DNA of 64,000 bases from Variovorax sp. OK212 (GCF_900112425.1 NZ_FOLP01000030.1:1-64000), one strand, 5' to 3'. Positions 52,938 to 62,607 are shown, counted from the first letter of the stretch. The notes: generated from the letters alone by a model not told the origin. Numbers and translations are program-made.

Positions 52938-55073
52938 ATGCGCACCCTCTTGATCGACAACCACGACTCCTTCACCTACAACCTGTACCAGTACCTCGCG
53001 GCTTGCAACGACGAGGAACCAGTCGTGGTGAAGAACGATGAGAAACCCTGGAGCGAGATCTGCGGTCTGAGTTTTGACAACATCGTGATCTCGCCCGGAC
53101 CGGGGCGCCCGCAACGCCACAGCGATCTGGGCATTTCCGCGGATGCGCTGCAGCATGCGCGCGTCCCGGTGCTAGGCGTGTGCCTTGGACATCAGGCCAT
53201 CGCGCACCATTGCGGCGCCACGGTGGATCTGGCCGTGCGTCCAATGCACGGGCGCCTCGACCGCATCGCACACGGATCGGTGGATCTGTTTGCAGGCATA
53301 CCGAACAACTTCGAGGCGGTGCGTTACCACTCGCTCGCCGTGACGGACCTGCCCTCGGAGCTCGAGCCGCTCGCGTGGACGGCCGATGGCACGTTGATGG
53401 CCCTGCGGCACGTCTCGCGCCCGTGGTGGGGCGTGCAGTTCCATCCTGAATCGATCTGCACCGAGTACGGTGCCAGGCTGTTGCGCAATTTCCGGGAGCT
53501 GACGCACGCCTGGCGCGGGGGCGTTCACAAGGCGTCTTCGATGGGCAGCTTTCTGCCCGAATTCCGCCTGGGCCAGGACCCTGCACCGAAGATCCACGCC
53601 CGCTGCATCGATGCCCTGCCCAACCCGGAGCAGGTATTCGACACCCTTTTTTCCGACGCCCCAACGTCGTTCTGGCTCGACAGCAGCTTGGTGGAGAGCG
53701 GGCGAGCCCGCTTCTCCTTCATGGGCGACGGCAGCGGACCACGCAGCAAGCGGGTCACTTACCGCTGCGACACGCAGGAACTCGCGATTCATGCCCATGG
53801 CGCTGTGAACAAGCGCACCCAGAGCATCTTCGACTACCTCCGAGATCATGCGCCGGCGCCTCGCGCCAGCGCGACGGCCCTGCCCTTCGACTTCGCTGGC
53901 GGGCATGTCGGGTACTTCGGCTACGAGCTCAAGCGCGAACTCGGCGGCCACCCCACGCACCTCGCCGACACGCCCGATGCCGCATGGATCGTTGCCGATC
54001 GATTCATCGCCTTCGACCATGTCGAGCAACAGACATGGATCGTCTGCCTCGACGATGAAGTGCTTTGTGCGCTCAACGCACAGTGGTTGGACGACGTCGA
54101 ACAGCGGATGGCGCACGGCCTTCACGCGCTGGAACCCGATTGGCAAGACGCGGCCTGTGGGCTTGGACCGCTGCGATGGCGCATCGACCTGCCCGACTAC
54201 CGAGCGCGCATCGTGCGCGCCCAGCAAGAGATTCTTCAAGGCGAAACCTACGAGGTCTGCCTGACGAATCAGCTTGTGGGCGAGGGCACGATCGATGCCT
54301 GGGCGGTGTACCGCGCACTGCGCGCACGCACACCGGCACCCTACGCCGCCTTCCTGAAGATGCCTGAGGTTTCGGTGCTGTGCGCCTCCCCCGAACTTTT
54401 CCTTCGCATCGGTGTCGACGCCAGCGTGGAGACCCGGCCGATCAAGGGGACCGCTGGGCGCGGCGTCGATGCACACGACGATGAACGAATCAAGGCGGCG
54501 CTGCAGGCCGACGAGAAAACTCGCGCCGAGAACCTGATGATCGTGGACCTGCTTCGCAACGACCTCAACCGCGTCTGTGACGTGGGCACGGTCCATGTCC
54601 CTCGGCTCTTCGAGATCGAAAGTTTCGCGACGGTGCATCAGATGGTCAGCACGGTCAGGGGTCGCCTGCGCGCCCGGCTGGGACCGATCGACGGTGTGTG
54701 CGCCACCTTTCCGGGAGGTTCGATGACTGGCGCGCCGAAGGAGCGCACGATGCGCATCCTCGATGGCCTCGAAGAGGCCGCGCGCGGCGTCTATGCCGGC
54801 AGCATCGGATATCTGTCGTTCAATGGCTCGGCCGAACTCAATATCGTGATCCGCACGATCGTCTGTACCGACGGACGCGTGTCCATCGGCACAGGCGGGG
54901 CCATCATTGCGCTGTCGGATCCCGATGAGGAAGTCGCCGAGATCGTCCTGAAAGCTCGCGCGCCGTGGGAAGTGCTGCAGCAGTGCGGCGGCACATCGGC
55001 GCCGATGCCGACCACCGACGGATACGCACCGCCGGCGCCCGCCGACGGGAACGTGGGCATGGCCGGTGATTGA
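52938..55073 (+). CDS. pabAB: Aminodeoxychorismate synthase, fused PabA-PabB
   Basis: 711 residues. The glutamine amidotransferase is at about 1-195 (LLIDNHDSFTYNLYQYL, nucleophile Cys82 in LGVCLGHQAIAH, HPES of the triad in VQFHPESI). The chorismate-binding synthase is at about 250-690 (VRAQQEILQGETYEVCLTNQ, PIKGTAGRG with Lys503, FPGGSMTGAPKERTM, GSIGYLSFNG). The PIKGT lysine is the mark of aminodeoxychorismate synthase rather than anthranilate synthase. Product 4-amino-4-deoxychorismate, precursor of p-aminobenzoate or of p-aminophenylalanine-type metabolites. Fused forms are common in secondary-metabolite clusters. ACAGGAA before the ATG; the stop overlaps the exporter start by eight bases. 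Confidence 0.93.
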   Translation: MRTLLIDNHDSFTYNLYQYLAACNDEEPVVVKNDEKPWSEICGLSFDNIVISPGPGRPQRHSDLGISADALQHARVPVLGVCLGHQAIAHHCGATVDLAVRPMHGRLDRIAHGSVDLFAGIPNNFEAVRYHSLAVTDLPSELEPLAWTADGTLMALRHVSRPWWGVQFHPESICTEYGARLLRNFRELTHAWRGGVHKASSMGSFLPEFRLGQDPAPKIHARCIDALPNPEQVFDTLFSDAPTSFWLDSSLVESGRARFSFMGDGSGPRSKRVTYRCDTQELAIHAHGAVNKRTQSIFDYLRDHAPAPRASATALPFDFAGGHVGYFGYELKRELGGHPTHLADTPDAAWIVADRFIAFDHVEQQTWIVCLDDEVLCALNAQWLDDVEQRMAHGLHALEPDWQDAACGLGPLRWRIDLPDYRARIVRAQQEILQGETYEVCLTNQLVGEGTIDAWAVYRALRARTPAPYAAFLKMPEVSVLCASPELFLRIGVDASVETRPIKGTAGRGVDAHDDERIKAALQADEKTRAENLMIVDLLRNDLNRVCDVGTVHVPRLFEIESFATVHQMVSTVRGRLRARLGPIDGVCATFPGGSMTGAPKERTMRILDGLEEAARGVYAGSIGYLSFNGSAELNIVIRTIVCTDGRVSIGTGGAIIALSDPDEEVAEIVLKARAPWEVLQQCGGTSAPMPTTDGYAPPAPADGNVGMAGD

Positions 55074-55938
55074 CGCCACGACCGACCGCCGCGGCATGGT
55101 CCTGATGACGCTGGCGATGGCCTGCTATGTTCTCAACGACACCCTCGTGAAGCTCACGCTGCAGGCGTTTCCACCGGGCCAGGTCCTGGCCGTGCGTGGG
55201 GCGGCCGCGAGCGCGGTGATTGTCGTTGCGATGTGGAGACGCACCGATGCGGCAGGCCTTCGACGCCAAATGCGCCAACCCATCATGGTTCTTCGATGCG
55301 CCCTGGAGATCAGCACCGCGGTGATGTCCGTGCTCGCACTCGCGCGTGCCTCGCTCGGGTTGGTCAGCGCGCTCATGATGACGGCGCCGCTGCTGATCGC
55401 GTGCGCGAGCATGGCATTGCGATGGGAACCCACGCAGCCGCGCCGCCTACTGGCGGTGCTCGTCGGCCTGGGCGGCGCGTGGCTGGTCGTGCGGCCCTCG
55501 ATGCAAGCTAGCACCGCAGGAATCCTTTTTTCGGGCCTGTGTGCCGTGTCGCTTGCCGCCAGGGACATGGTGACCCGTCGGCTGCCGCCGTCGATGTCAT
55601 CGATCAATGTCGCATTCGCCACGACGCTCGCTGTCTGCGCAGCGGGCCCGGCGCTTGGATGGGCATTGCAGGAATCGTGGAGTTCGCTCCTGCGACGCGA
55701 GGCCTTGGCCCTCGTGGGCGCGGCCCTGTGCACCGCATTGGGAAATGTGGCGCTCATCGCGGCGTGCCGCGGCACGGACCTCTCCGTGGTCACGCCTTTT
55801 CGCTACACCCTGCTTGTCTGGGCGTGTCTGCTCGGTTACCTGGTGTGGGGGGACATCCCCGACATCGCGGCAATGGTCGGGCTAGCGCTCATCATCGTTG
55901 GGGGCATCACCAACCTGCGTGCCGCACGCCCACCCTGA
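55066..55938 (+). CDS. EamA-family (DMT) transporter
   Basis: 290 residues, about ten membrane helices in two EamA repeats (GMVLMTLAMACYVLNDTLVKL ... FPPGQVLAVRGAAAS; second repeat AGILFSGLCAVSLAARDMVTRRL). GTG start overlapping the pabAB stop by eight bases, so the two proteins are made together. Members export amino acids or metabolites. Here the likely cargo is a pabAB-derived compound, which is inference from context. Confidence 0.9.
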   Translation: MIDATTDRRGMVLMTLAMACYVLNDTLVKLTLQAFPPGQVLAVRGAAASAVIVVAMWRRTDAAGLRRQMRQPIMVLRCALEISTAVMSVLALARASLGLVSALMMTAPLLIACASMALRWEPTQPRRLLAVLVGLGGAWLVVRPSMQASTAGILFSGLCAVSLAARDMVTRRLPPSMSSINVAFATTLAVCAAGPALGWALQESWSSLLRREALALVGAALCTALGNVALIAACRGTDLSVVTPFRYTLLVWACLLGYLVWGDIPDIAAMVGLALIIVGGITNLRAARPP

Positions 55939-55996
55939 GCGGCATACATCGCAGCGCTCTCGGTCATTCGCGCGGCCGGGCCCCAAGGCACCCGCC

Positions 55997-56545
55997 TCAG
56001 TTGCGCAGGGCGACCGTCGTACACAGGTAGCGAACCGGTGCGACCTCGATCGCCTCGACGCCGTGGCACTGCGCCGCATCGAACAAAAGCGTGTCCCCGG
56101 GCGCAAGCAGCACGACCTTGGGGCCATAACGATAGTGAGCGCGACCCGCGAGCATGTAGACGAGCTTCAGGCCTGCTTGTGCCGCGCTGGGGGGCGCCCC
56201 GGGCGTACGCATCTGGACCAGGGACGGTGTCATGCTCAGGTCACCAGACATCAGGTGGCCCAGCAGTTCGCAACTGCAGCCGTCGCCAGGCACAGTGCGC
56301 GGCAAGGGAATGCCTGTGCCCGCAGGCACGTGAAAGAACACCGAACGCGGCGTGCGCTCGGCGAAGAAGCGTGAGATTGACACGCCAAGGCCTTGCGCCA
56401 CACGTTCCAGCGTTTGCACGGAGGGCGACGCAAGGCCGCGCTCGACACGCGAGAGCATCGAACGCGACACGCCTGCGCGGGCTGCAAGTTCGCCGGCCGA
56501 GGTGTGCGCCGCGAGGCGCAGCGCCTTGATTTGCGTGCCGAGCAT
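55997..56545 (-). CDS. XRE-HTH plus cupin transcriptional regulator
   Basis: 182 residues from MLGTQIKALRLAAHTSAGEL. XRE helix-turn-helix at about 5-60 (ELAARAGVSRSMLSRVERGLASPSVQTLERVAQGL), cupin at about 100-180 (LKLVYMLAGRAHYRYGPKVVLLAPGDTLLFDAAQCHGVE). Such regulators sense small metabolites via the cupin. Convergent with the exporter gene, a likely controller of the pabAB-eamA unit. The start is not firm: no ribosome site is seen at 56545, and the frame stays open upstream in low-complexity Arg/Ala sequence. Confidence 0.85.
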   Translation of the reverse strand: MLGTQIKALRLAAHTSAGELAARAGVSRSMLSRVERGLASPSVQTLERVAQGLGVSISRFFAERTPRSVFFHVPAGTGIPLPRTVPGDGCSCELLGHLMSGDLSMTPSLVQMRTPGAPPSAAQAGLKLVYMLAGRAHYRYGPKVVLLAPGDTLLFDAAQCHGVEAIEVAPVRYLCTTVALRN

Positions 56546-57252
56546 CAATGCGGGTTCACTGCGCGCAGGTGGCGTGGCGCGCGGGGCCGCCGACCTCAGG
56601 CGAGCTGGCAGCTTGAGGACATGCGCGCTCGGCAAGGGCGAAGCAACACGTCTTCGGCTCACTTGCGACCGCCCCTTGCCAGCGGCGTCCACACGCCGTT
56701 CACGATCGAACCTCGAGGAGGGTTCCACCAAGCGCTGCCCTCCCCTTGCGCTGCCGCGCGCAGTTGCCGATTTCGCGCGCGCGCTCGATGCGCGAGCGTC
56801 GCGTCGCGCCGTCGCCGTCGCCGTCGCAGGCACATGCCATCGCGCCAGCCGCCTCTCAGGGGGACGGACTCCAGCCGTGCGGCGCCCGTGCGTTGCAAGC
56901 CTGAAGGCGACCGGCGGGCGAGAAGCCCGTGGCCTGCATGCGGGCAGTGCGCGCTGGCCGCGCCTCGCGGCAGGCAGGCGTGCATGCGTGTGTGAGCAGA
57001 GAAGCTGAACATGCGGGCATCTTTTCAAGATGCGTGAACGGAAGCAAGCGTTGCATGGGATGCAAAAGAACGGCCAAGGGGCGCCCGGGCCCGCGGCGCC
57101 TTGCGGCATCTTCTGATGTCTTGCTGCTCACGCGTTGCGCCTCGTCCAGCCCGCTGCCTGCTGGCACGCGGGCGCTCGGACCTGCCATTTCAGGTAGTTT
57201 TGCGATGCCGTGCCTTTGCCTGTAATTCGCCTGTCATCCACCAGGAGGTTGC
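56546..57252. other. Long upstream region between regulator and luxI
   Basis: About 700 bases. A short (GTCGCC)n run lies near 56810-56826, and a 16-bp palindrome at 57180. Frames are open on both strands but Arg/Ala-rich, as expected for shadows of high GC. No gene called. Confidence 0.45.
57180..57195 (+). promoter_or_regulatory. Candidate lux box upstream of luxI
   Basis: ACCTGCCATTTCAGGT is a perfect inverted repeat ACCTG-N6-CAGGT ending 57 bases before the luxI ATG. LuxR-family sites are usually 18-20 bp palindromes with CTG...CAG arms; this is slightly short but well placed. Confidence 0.6.
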
Positions 57253-57855
57253 ATGCACATCGTGACAGGCACAGCGGACACACTGTCTGCAGAAATGCTC
57301 TTCGACATGGCGCACTACCGTCACCAGGTCTTCGTGGAAAAGCTTGGCTGGGACCTTTCGGTGCGCGGTCGTCTCGAGCTCGACCAGTTCGACCGCCGCG
57401 ATACCTTGTACGTCCTGGCGCCAAAGCGCGAGGGCGGCCTGCGCGGCGTGGCACGACTGCTGCCGACGGACCGCCCCTACCTGCTGGCGGAGGTGTTCCC
57501 GCAACTGCTCGGCGGACTTCCCGCGCCGCGCAGCGCTCGCACATGGGAACTCTCGCGCTTCGCCGCGGTCGATCTCGCTGCTTCGCAGCCCGAGGTCGCC
57601 CGGTTCGGCGCGTCCAGCGCCGCACTGTCGCTGCTGGCTGCGGCCATGCAGGTGGCTGCGAAAGCGGGCGCCGAGGAGCTCGTCACCGTTTCGCCGCTGG
57701 GCGTGGAACGCATCCTCCAGCGCGCTGGCATCGTGGCCCGGCGCTTCGCTGCGCCGGTGCGCATCGGCGATCAGCGGCTGTTCGCGTGTCGGATCGATCT
57801 CATGCCGTGCGAGCGGCAGCGCACGCCGGTGCGCCCGACCTTGAGCGTGGCCTGA
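57253..57855 (+). CDS. LuxI-type acyl-homoserine-lactone synthase
   Basis: 200 residues, family-typical length. Conserved residues are visible: Arg in MAHYRHQVFVEKLGWDL with Phe and Trp, Asp pair in ELDQFDRRDTLYV, Arg in RLLPTDRPYLL, Glu and Arg in TWELSRFAAVD. Makes an acyl- (or aryl-) homoserine lactone signal from S-adenosylmethionine and an acyl donor. AGGAGG before the ATG. The N-terminal half of the enzyme does not reveal acyl preference. Convergent with luxR 67 bases away. Confidence 0.94.
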   Translation: MHIVTGTADTLSAEMLFDMAHYRHQVFVEKLGWDLSVRGRLELDQFDRRDTLYVLAPKREGGLRGVARLLPTDRPYLLAEVFPQLLGGLPAPRSARTWELSRFAAVDLAASQPEVARFGASSAALSLLAAAMQVAAKAGAEELVTVSPLGVERILQRAGIVARRFAAPVRIGDQRLFACRIDLMPCERQRTPVRPTLSVA

Positions 57856-57922
57856 CGATGCCACTGATCGTGTTGCCCAATGCACTTGCACTCTTCAAGC
57901 GCTTGGCAGGCGCCAGGCATGT

Positions 57923-58723
57923 CTAGTCGAGGAAGCCAAGTGCGGTCGCGCGTGCCACCGCAGCCGGCTTGTTGGGCACATCCAATTTTTCAATGACGTT
58001 CTTGATGTGAAACTTGACGGTGTTCACCGAGATGTGCAGGAGCTGGGCGACGTCTTCCGTATTCTTTCCGTCCGCCGTCCACTGCAGCACCTCGATTTCA
58101 CGGGCCGTGAGCTTGGGGTGCCACGCCGGATGGTCCCTCGCAAAGCCGGCCGACAAGGCCAAGTGCGCGATGTTGGCCAAACATCGCAAGAACGGGTCGT
58201 GCTGCGCGATTTCCGCGGACGACAGCGCCTCGTGAGAACGCACGAGCGAGAGCATGCCGACCATGCCCTTTGCACCAAAGCAGGACTGCGCCCAGCCCAC
58301 ACGCAGACCACAGTCACGAGCCTCCGACCACAGCTGCGGCGTGTGCTTGAAGACATCGTCGCTCCAGATGATGGGCTCGCCACTGCGCGCGCCATGCGCG
58401 ACGGTCGGATCGGTGTCCAGATAGTTCGCGTCGCGGTAACGTTGCTGCCAACGCGCGTCGTAGTTGCTTATGATTATCGTCTCTGGTCTCGTGAATGGCA
58501 CCTTGATGCGCAGGCCGTACGCGCACCGCTCGAAGCCCAGCCGACGCGCGCCCAGCGTGATCGCCTCAAAGATGGCGTCCAGCCCTTCGACCCCCGCGAG
58601 GAGATGCTGCGTGTCTAGCAGGAGGTCACTTGCAGGCGGGATCGCCGCGGCGACTGCGCGACGATGTCGCCGCTGCAGGTTATCAACGTGGGGAGCCAGA
58701 ACTGATCGTGCTTTTCTGCTCAT
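57923..58723 (-). CDS. LuxR-type quorum-sensing regulator
   Basis: 266 residues from MSRKARSVLAPHVDNL, with GGAGGAG upstream. Autoinducer-binding domain at about 50-190 (FERCAYGLRIKVP, NYDARWQQRYRDANYLDTDPTV with the conserved W/Y/D, PIIWSDDVF, WAQSCFGAKGMVGMLSLVR). GerE-type HTH at about 200-266 (LTAREIEVLQWTADGKNTEDVAQLLHISVNTVKFHIKNVIEKLD). The cognate receptor of the adjacent LuxI. Tail-to-tail arrangement. Confidence 0.94.
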   Translation of the reverse strand: MSRKARSVLAPHVDNLQRRHRRAVAAAIPPASDLLLDTQHLLAGVEGLDAIFEAITLGARRLGFERCAYGLRIKVPFTRPETIIISNYDARWQQRYRDANYLDTDPTVAHGARSGEPIIWSDDVFKHTPQLWSEARDCGLRVGWAQSCFGAKGMVGMLSLVRSHEALSSAEIAQHDPFLRCLANIAHLALSAGFARDHPAWHPKLTAREIEVLQWTADGKNTEDVAQLLHISVNTVKFHIKNVIEKLDVPNKPAAVARATALGFLD

Positions 58724-58941
58724 CGCAAGTTCTCCTCCAGTGCATGTCGGGGTGGACAGGAAGGTTCGACGCCGTGCGGGGCCGGCAGACTTCGGGTTGA
58801 AGTCTAGGGAGTGCTGCGGCGCTGCGTGCTGACAAAACGCCCACTGTTTCTGCCTTGCGCCATGGGGAGGCGCACGCGATTGATGCGAAAGCATCACCAC
58901 TTCGACAACGTTTGCTGCGCGGCATGCTGCCGTGATCATCG

Positions 58942-59862
58942 ATGTACGACGTATGGTTTCTACTTCTCGCGGACTTTGAGCCATTTGACGCAAGCGCGGC
59001 GATCCACGCGTTTTCGGTCGCGAACGATGTGCTGCGCGAGGCGGGCGGATCCGACGTGTACAGGACGCGCTGCTTCACCGCGAACCGCCAGTCGACGCGC
59101 AAAAAACTGGACTTGACGATCGAGGCCAGCGAGCTTCCGGACGAACTCGCGCAACCCGTGCGCGCGTTGATCGTTGTCGGCGGCGGCACCGGCGCCGCGA
59201 AGGCGCTGCGAATGCCCTCCTCGCACCAGCTGGAACTCAGCACATGGATCGCGCGCGCACGCGCGCACATCGCCAGCTTCAATTCAATCGGTGCGGACGG
59301 CTTCGTGGTGCTGCAGACCGCGCTGGCCATGATCCCGCCCGGCGCGCCCTCGGGCGTGCGCGAGGTCGTGATGACCTCAGCTGGCATGGACGTCGCGCTG
59401 CGCCTCATCGCGCAGGACCAGGGATACCCTGTCGCGTTGAAGGTTGCGATGCGCCTCGCCCCCTCGCCCGACCCCGTTCAGGCGCTCTCGCGCTTTCGCA
59501 GCGGACTGAGTGGCCGCACAGGCGGCGACGAGCGCGTGATCGCACTCAACCACTGGATCGCTCAGAACCTGCGCCAGACGCTCAACGTCCAGCGGTTGGC
59601 CGATCAGGCGCTGATGTCCACCCGCACGTTCGCGCGGCTTTATCGTCGCGCCACAGGCTATACGCCGGCGCGCGCTGTCGAGAGGATCCGTCTGGAGCAC
59701 GCTTGCTGTGCGATGGAGTCGACGCTGCTGTCACTCAAGGCGATCGCGTTGCGCAGCGGGTTCTCCTCGGAGGAGCTCATGCGCAGGGCGTTCATGCGCG
59801 TCCTGGGAATTACACCGTCGCAATACAAGCGAATGTTTGCCGACCAAGGCCCGTGGGCCTAG
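58942..59862 (+). CDS. GlxA-type AraC regulator (DJ-1/PfpI plus HTH)
   Basis: 306 residues. DJ-1/PfpI-like domain at about 1-185 (MYDVWFLLLADFEPFDASAAIHAFSVAND, VRALIVVGGGTGAAK, SFNSIGADGFVVLQTALAM). The usual nucleophile Cys is replaced near SFNSIGA. Two AraC helix-turn-helix motifs at about 205-300 (LNVQRLADQALMSTRTFARLYRRATG, SLKAIALRSGFSSEELMRRAF). Divergent from luxR across 218 bases. Members often regulate amine or amino-acid catabolism. Target unknown. Confidence 0.9.
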   Translation: MYDVWFLLLADFEPFDASAAIHAFSVANDVLREAGGSDVYRTRCFTANRQSTRKKLDLTIEASELPDELAQPVRALIVVGGGTGAAKALRMPSSHQLELSTWIARARAHIASFNSIGADGFVVLQTALAMIPPGAPSGVREVVMTSAGMDVALRLIAQDQGYPVALKVAMRLAPSPDPVQALSRFRSGLSGRTGGDERVIALNHWIAQNLRQTLNVQRLADQALMSTRTFARLYRRATGYTPARAVERIRLEHACCAMESTLLSLKAIALRSGFSSEELMRRAFMRVLGITPSQYKRMFADQGPWA

Positions 59863-60841
59863 AAGTTCTGCCAGCGCAAGCGCGGCGTCCGCGAGGCGTC
59901 GATGCTGCGCCGTTGGAGACTCGGGACGACCCTGCGCTGCGGGCAGCATGCTGCGCTGTGTCGCGGTGCAAGCGGCCGCATTTGGGCGAGGCATTTCGGC
60001 GGTTGTTCACATCGGGCCAACGCAAATTAAGGATCGCGTGGAAGGCGGGTGTTGCACGCGCCCTCGCAAGGCACACAACCGTTGTCGGGCCGCTCCTGCC
60101 CCCAAGCGTTGTACCGCGTCACACGACGCGCACCGAGGCTGAGAGATTGCGTTGTGGACACGGCGGAGCCGCACCAACCCCGGACCATAAATCGTCGTGA
60201 CCGGTGCCGGGTCCAGCAATCCTCGGGGAACACAGCATGGCGCGCGGTCGGCGGGCCGCCAGCAGGAGTCGCTGCATTGACTTCGACCCTCGTGCGAAAT
60301 GGTGCGCGGGGAGGCGTTGTGGGGGTCGGAGCCTGAGTGCCGGCCCAAGAATAATCATCTATGCGATAAATGGTGTCCATCGCGCAGTTTTCGTTTAGTC
60401 CGGAAATGAAATTCTCCGCGCGACGAAGCGAGCCGTCGATTTGACCGAGCACGCCACGAAAGCAGACACTAACATTTCAGCAATGATGGTCGTCCGGGAC
60501 AAGGGCCGCGCACCGAACGATTCCCCTAGGCTTGATCCGGGAGCGGCCTGTGGTGCCCCAGCGCCTCGCGCCCTTGCTGGGGTGCCAGCCTGCAGTCCCA
60601 TGATCCCATCATCATGAATTCCATCCGCCAGCGGCGCCTAGCAGACCGCGGTGCGCGAAGGGAAGACGGTGTGCCTGCCAGCCAGGCTGCACGCCCTTCC
60701 CTCCGCAGTCGCGCGCGCAGCAGAAGTGGCCGGTCGACTGCCCTCCTGGAAATCCGAACGCAGGCCCGTCGGGCGGAGCGTCGTGCGGCGCGCTTCGAAG
60801 CGAACGCTCACACACTTAAAGTCACTTCAAACGTTGCGCGC
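59863..60841. other. Gene-poor stretch between the quorum-sensing locus and parB
   Basis: About 980 bases. A plus-strand frame from 60614 runs into the 3' end of parB, and a minus-strand frame covers 60027-60452; neither has a motif or ribosome site. No repeat of the parS-like palindrome is seen here. Confidence 0.4.
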
Positions 60842-61951
60842 TTACTCGGCTTTGAGACCGAGAAATCCGTCCAGCAGCTTGATGAGGCGACGTTGCTGGT
60901 TCTCATCCAACGCTTCCACGAGGATGGTGGCCCTTCCCTTGCGATCGGTGTTCAAGCTGGCCACGCGGTTGCCAGCGGGATCTAGCCATTCCGCCGTCCC
61001 CTCACGACGGCGCTTTGCGCCAGCTGCTTGAATGAGGATCTTGAGGGTGTCTGCGGCGCTGGGTCGCGGCAGCTGGCTTGCCACCGTCCGGGCTCGCTCC
61101 AGAATCCCCTCAGGATCTTTTTGAAGCGCGTCGGTCAACAGCTTGCCCCAGCGGAACTGGAGTTCGAGCGGCGAATTGAATGCTGCAATGACTTCTGCGG
61201 GGAGGCTGCGAAGCGTCTTGGCCTTCGAAATGGTGCCCATGTCGACCCCCAAGGCTGCCGCCATCTGTTTGGCCGATGGGAACAGTCCTTCGTCGAGGGC
61301 GCGCGAGTACATCACGCCTTGCTCCCACGGCGACAAATCTTCGCGTGCGCGGTTTTCTCTGTCCATCTCGATGAACAGATCGGTGTCCTTCATGCCGTGG
61401 TCTATCAATGCCAGGACAGGGATGCCCAGTTCAAGGCACGCTTGGTGGCGCCGGTGGCCGTAGACGATCTCGTAGCGTTGCGCGCCGGCTTCCGCAGGGC
61501 TCACGGCACGCACCTTGATCGGCTGGATGTTTCCGCCGGAACTCTGTATTTCGGCTTTCAGGTCGAGGAAAGCCTGTGTCGCAAAATGCGCGCGGTCTCG
61601 GTTGGCCCATCGTGACACCGAGATCTCCCGGGGATCCAGCCGCCGTGTGACCTCCGCACCGTCGAATTCTTCGAGGCGGCGTCGCAAGTCGATGACCTCT
61701 TTGTGAACCTCGGACTGCTCCGCCATGAACGCGAGCATCGATCCAGGGCTCGTGCGGGGTGTCGCCGCGGGTGCCCGCGGTGGCGTCACTGGCTCGTTGC
61801 CCGCCCTGTCCTCTGTCGACTCAAAGCGGGGTGCATCCAACGGCACGAGTGCGGATTCCTGGCTGGGCACGGACACGACGGCCGCGTCTGTGCGCACGGG
61901 AAGATTGGCGGTGACGCTGAAAGCGCGTTTGACGAGATTCTTGTTTGCCAT
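60842..61951 (-). CDS. parB: ParB-type partition protein
   Basis: 369 residues. A ~75-residue disordered N-terminal arm, then ParB/Srx nuclease-like domain at about 105-200 with YEIVYGHRRHQACLELGIPV (the GERRxRA CTP-binding box in variant form) and EMDRENRAREDLSPWEQGVMY. HTH at about 225-250 (SAKQMAAALGVDMGTISKAKTL). Binds parS and spreads along DNA as a CTP clamp. Lies 656 bp downstream of parA in the same direction. Confidence 0.93.
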   Translation of the reverse strand: MANKNLVKRAFSVTANLPVRTDAAVVSVPSQESALVPLDAPRFESTEDRAGNEPVTPPRAPAATPRTSPGSMLAFMAEQSEVHKEVIDLRRRLEEFDGAEVTRRLDPREISVSRWANRDRAHFATQAFLDLKAEIQSSGGNIQPIKVRAVSPAEAGAQRYEIVYGHRRHQACLELGIPVLALIDHGMKDTDLFIEMDRENRAREDLSPWEQGVMYSRALDEGLFPSAKQMAAALGVDMGTISKAKTLRSLPAEVIAAFNSPLELQFRWGKLLTDALQKDPEGILERARTVASQLPRPSAADTLKILIQAAGAKRRREGTAEWLDPAGNRVASLNTDRKGRATILVEALDENQQRRLIKLLDGFLGLKAE

Positions 61952-62115
61952 AGCTGTCCTTCAGTAGCCTTGGGATGTCCTGCACTGCCAGGACTGATAT
62001 CGCCACATGATTGAATTGCGCGCACGAGCCTGTAAGGCAGGTTCTAAGCGTCGAGGATGAAGCGTACGCGCGGCGATGTGCGTGTGCGGGCCTGCGCTAC
62101 TACCCGTGTGGGTAG

Positions 62116-62132
62116 GTTTGAACGGTTCAAAC
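62116..62132 (+). promoter_or_regulatory. Candidate parS site 1
   Basis: GTTTGAACGGTTCAAAC, a perfect 8+1+8 palindrome. One of four such sites spaced 156-183 bp around the parA-parB junction. Confidence 0.7.
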
Positions 62133-62271
62133 CCCGGCGTGATGCGGGAACAAAGAATTGGAGCGCAAGTCATCCGCGCGTTTCGAGGCTGGTGGAACGG
62201 CTCGCTCGTGCAATCCTCTTGTACCCAGGGACAACCGATGCTGGCCCCAGAGGTAAATACTCCGCGCTGCC

Positions 62272-62288
62272 CTTTGAACGGTTCAATC
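62272..62288 (+). promoter_or_regulatory. Candidate parS site 2 (degenerate ends)
   Basis: CTTTGAACGGTTCAATC keeps the TTTGAACGGTTCAA core, with outer bases changed. Confidence 0.6.
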
Positions 62289-62445
62289 CCCTCTGCCCTT
62301 CCGCCGATAACTGCGCGCACCTTGGCGAACCCCGTTGACAGGTCCTTGCTAGAGAATCCGTTTCGCTTCTCATGTCGTCGCGCATTCGCGACATGTAGAT
62401 CTCCCGGTCGCAAAAATGGCCGGGGAGGTTCATGCATCGCCGAGG

Positions 62446-62462
62446 CTTTGAACCGTTCAAAC
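62446..62462 (-). promoter_or_regulatory. Candidate parS site 3
   Basis: CTTTGAACCGTTCAAAC: the core is present with the central base inverted (C), so it is in the opposite orientation to sites 1, 2 and 4. Confidence 0.65.
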
Positions 62463-62607
62463 CCCCTCCCCGCCACAGGCAGGGGTCGTGCTCCACCACA
62501 GAGGGGCTTGCAAGCGCCCGTTCCGAACGCCGCACGCCGAGCCCCTTGGCTCGTCCGATGCCGCCACTCGCGGCCTCCACTCCGTTGCACAGGCGCAAAG
62601 GCCACGC

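Larger units (their letters stand above)
61952..62607. other. parA-parB intergenic region (centromere-like)
   Basis: 656 bases, unusually long for a par operon. Holds candidate parS sites 1-3. Open frames exist but encode Arg/Gly-rich shadow sequence only. Confidence 0.55.

Noticed and set aside
62170..62598. Protein-coding gene in the parA-parB gap
   Set aside because: The open frame is Arg/Gly-rich and crosses the palindromic sites; no ribosome site or domain is seen.
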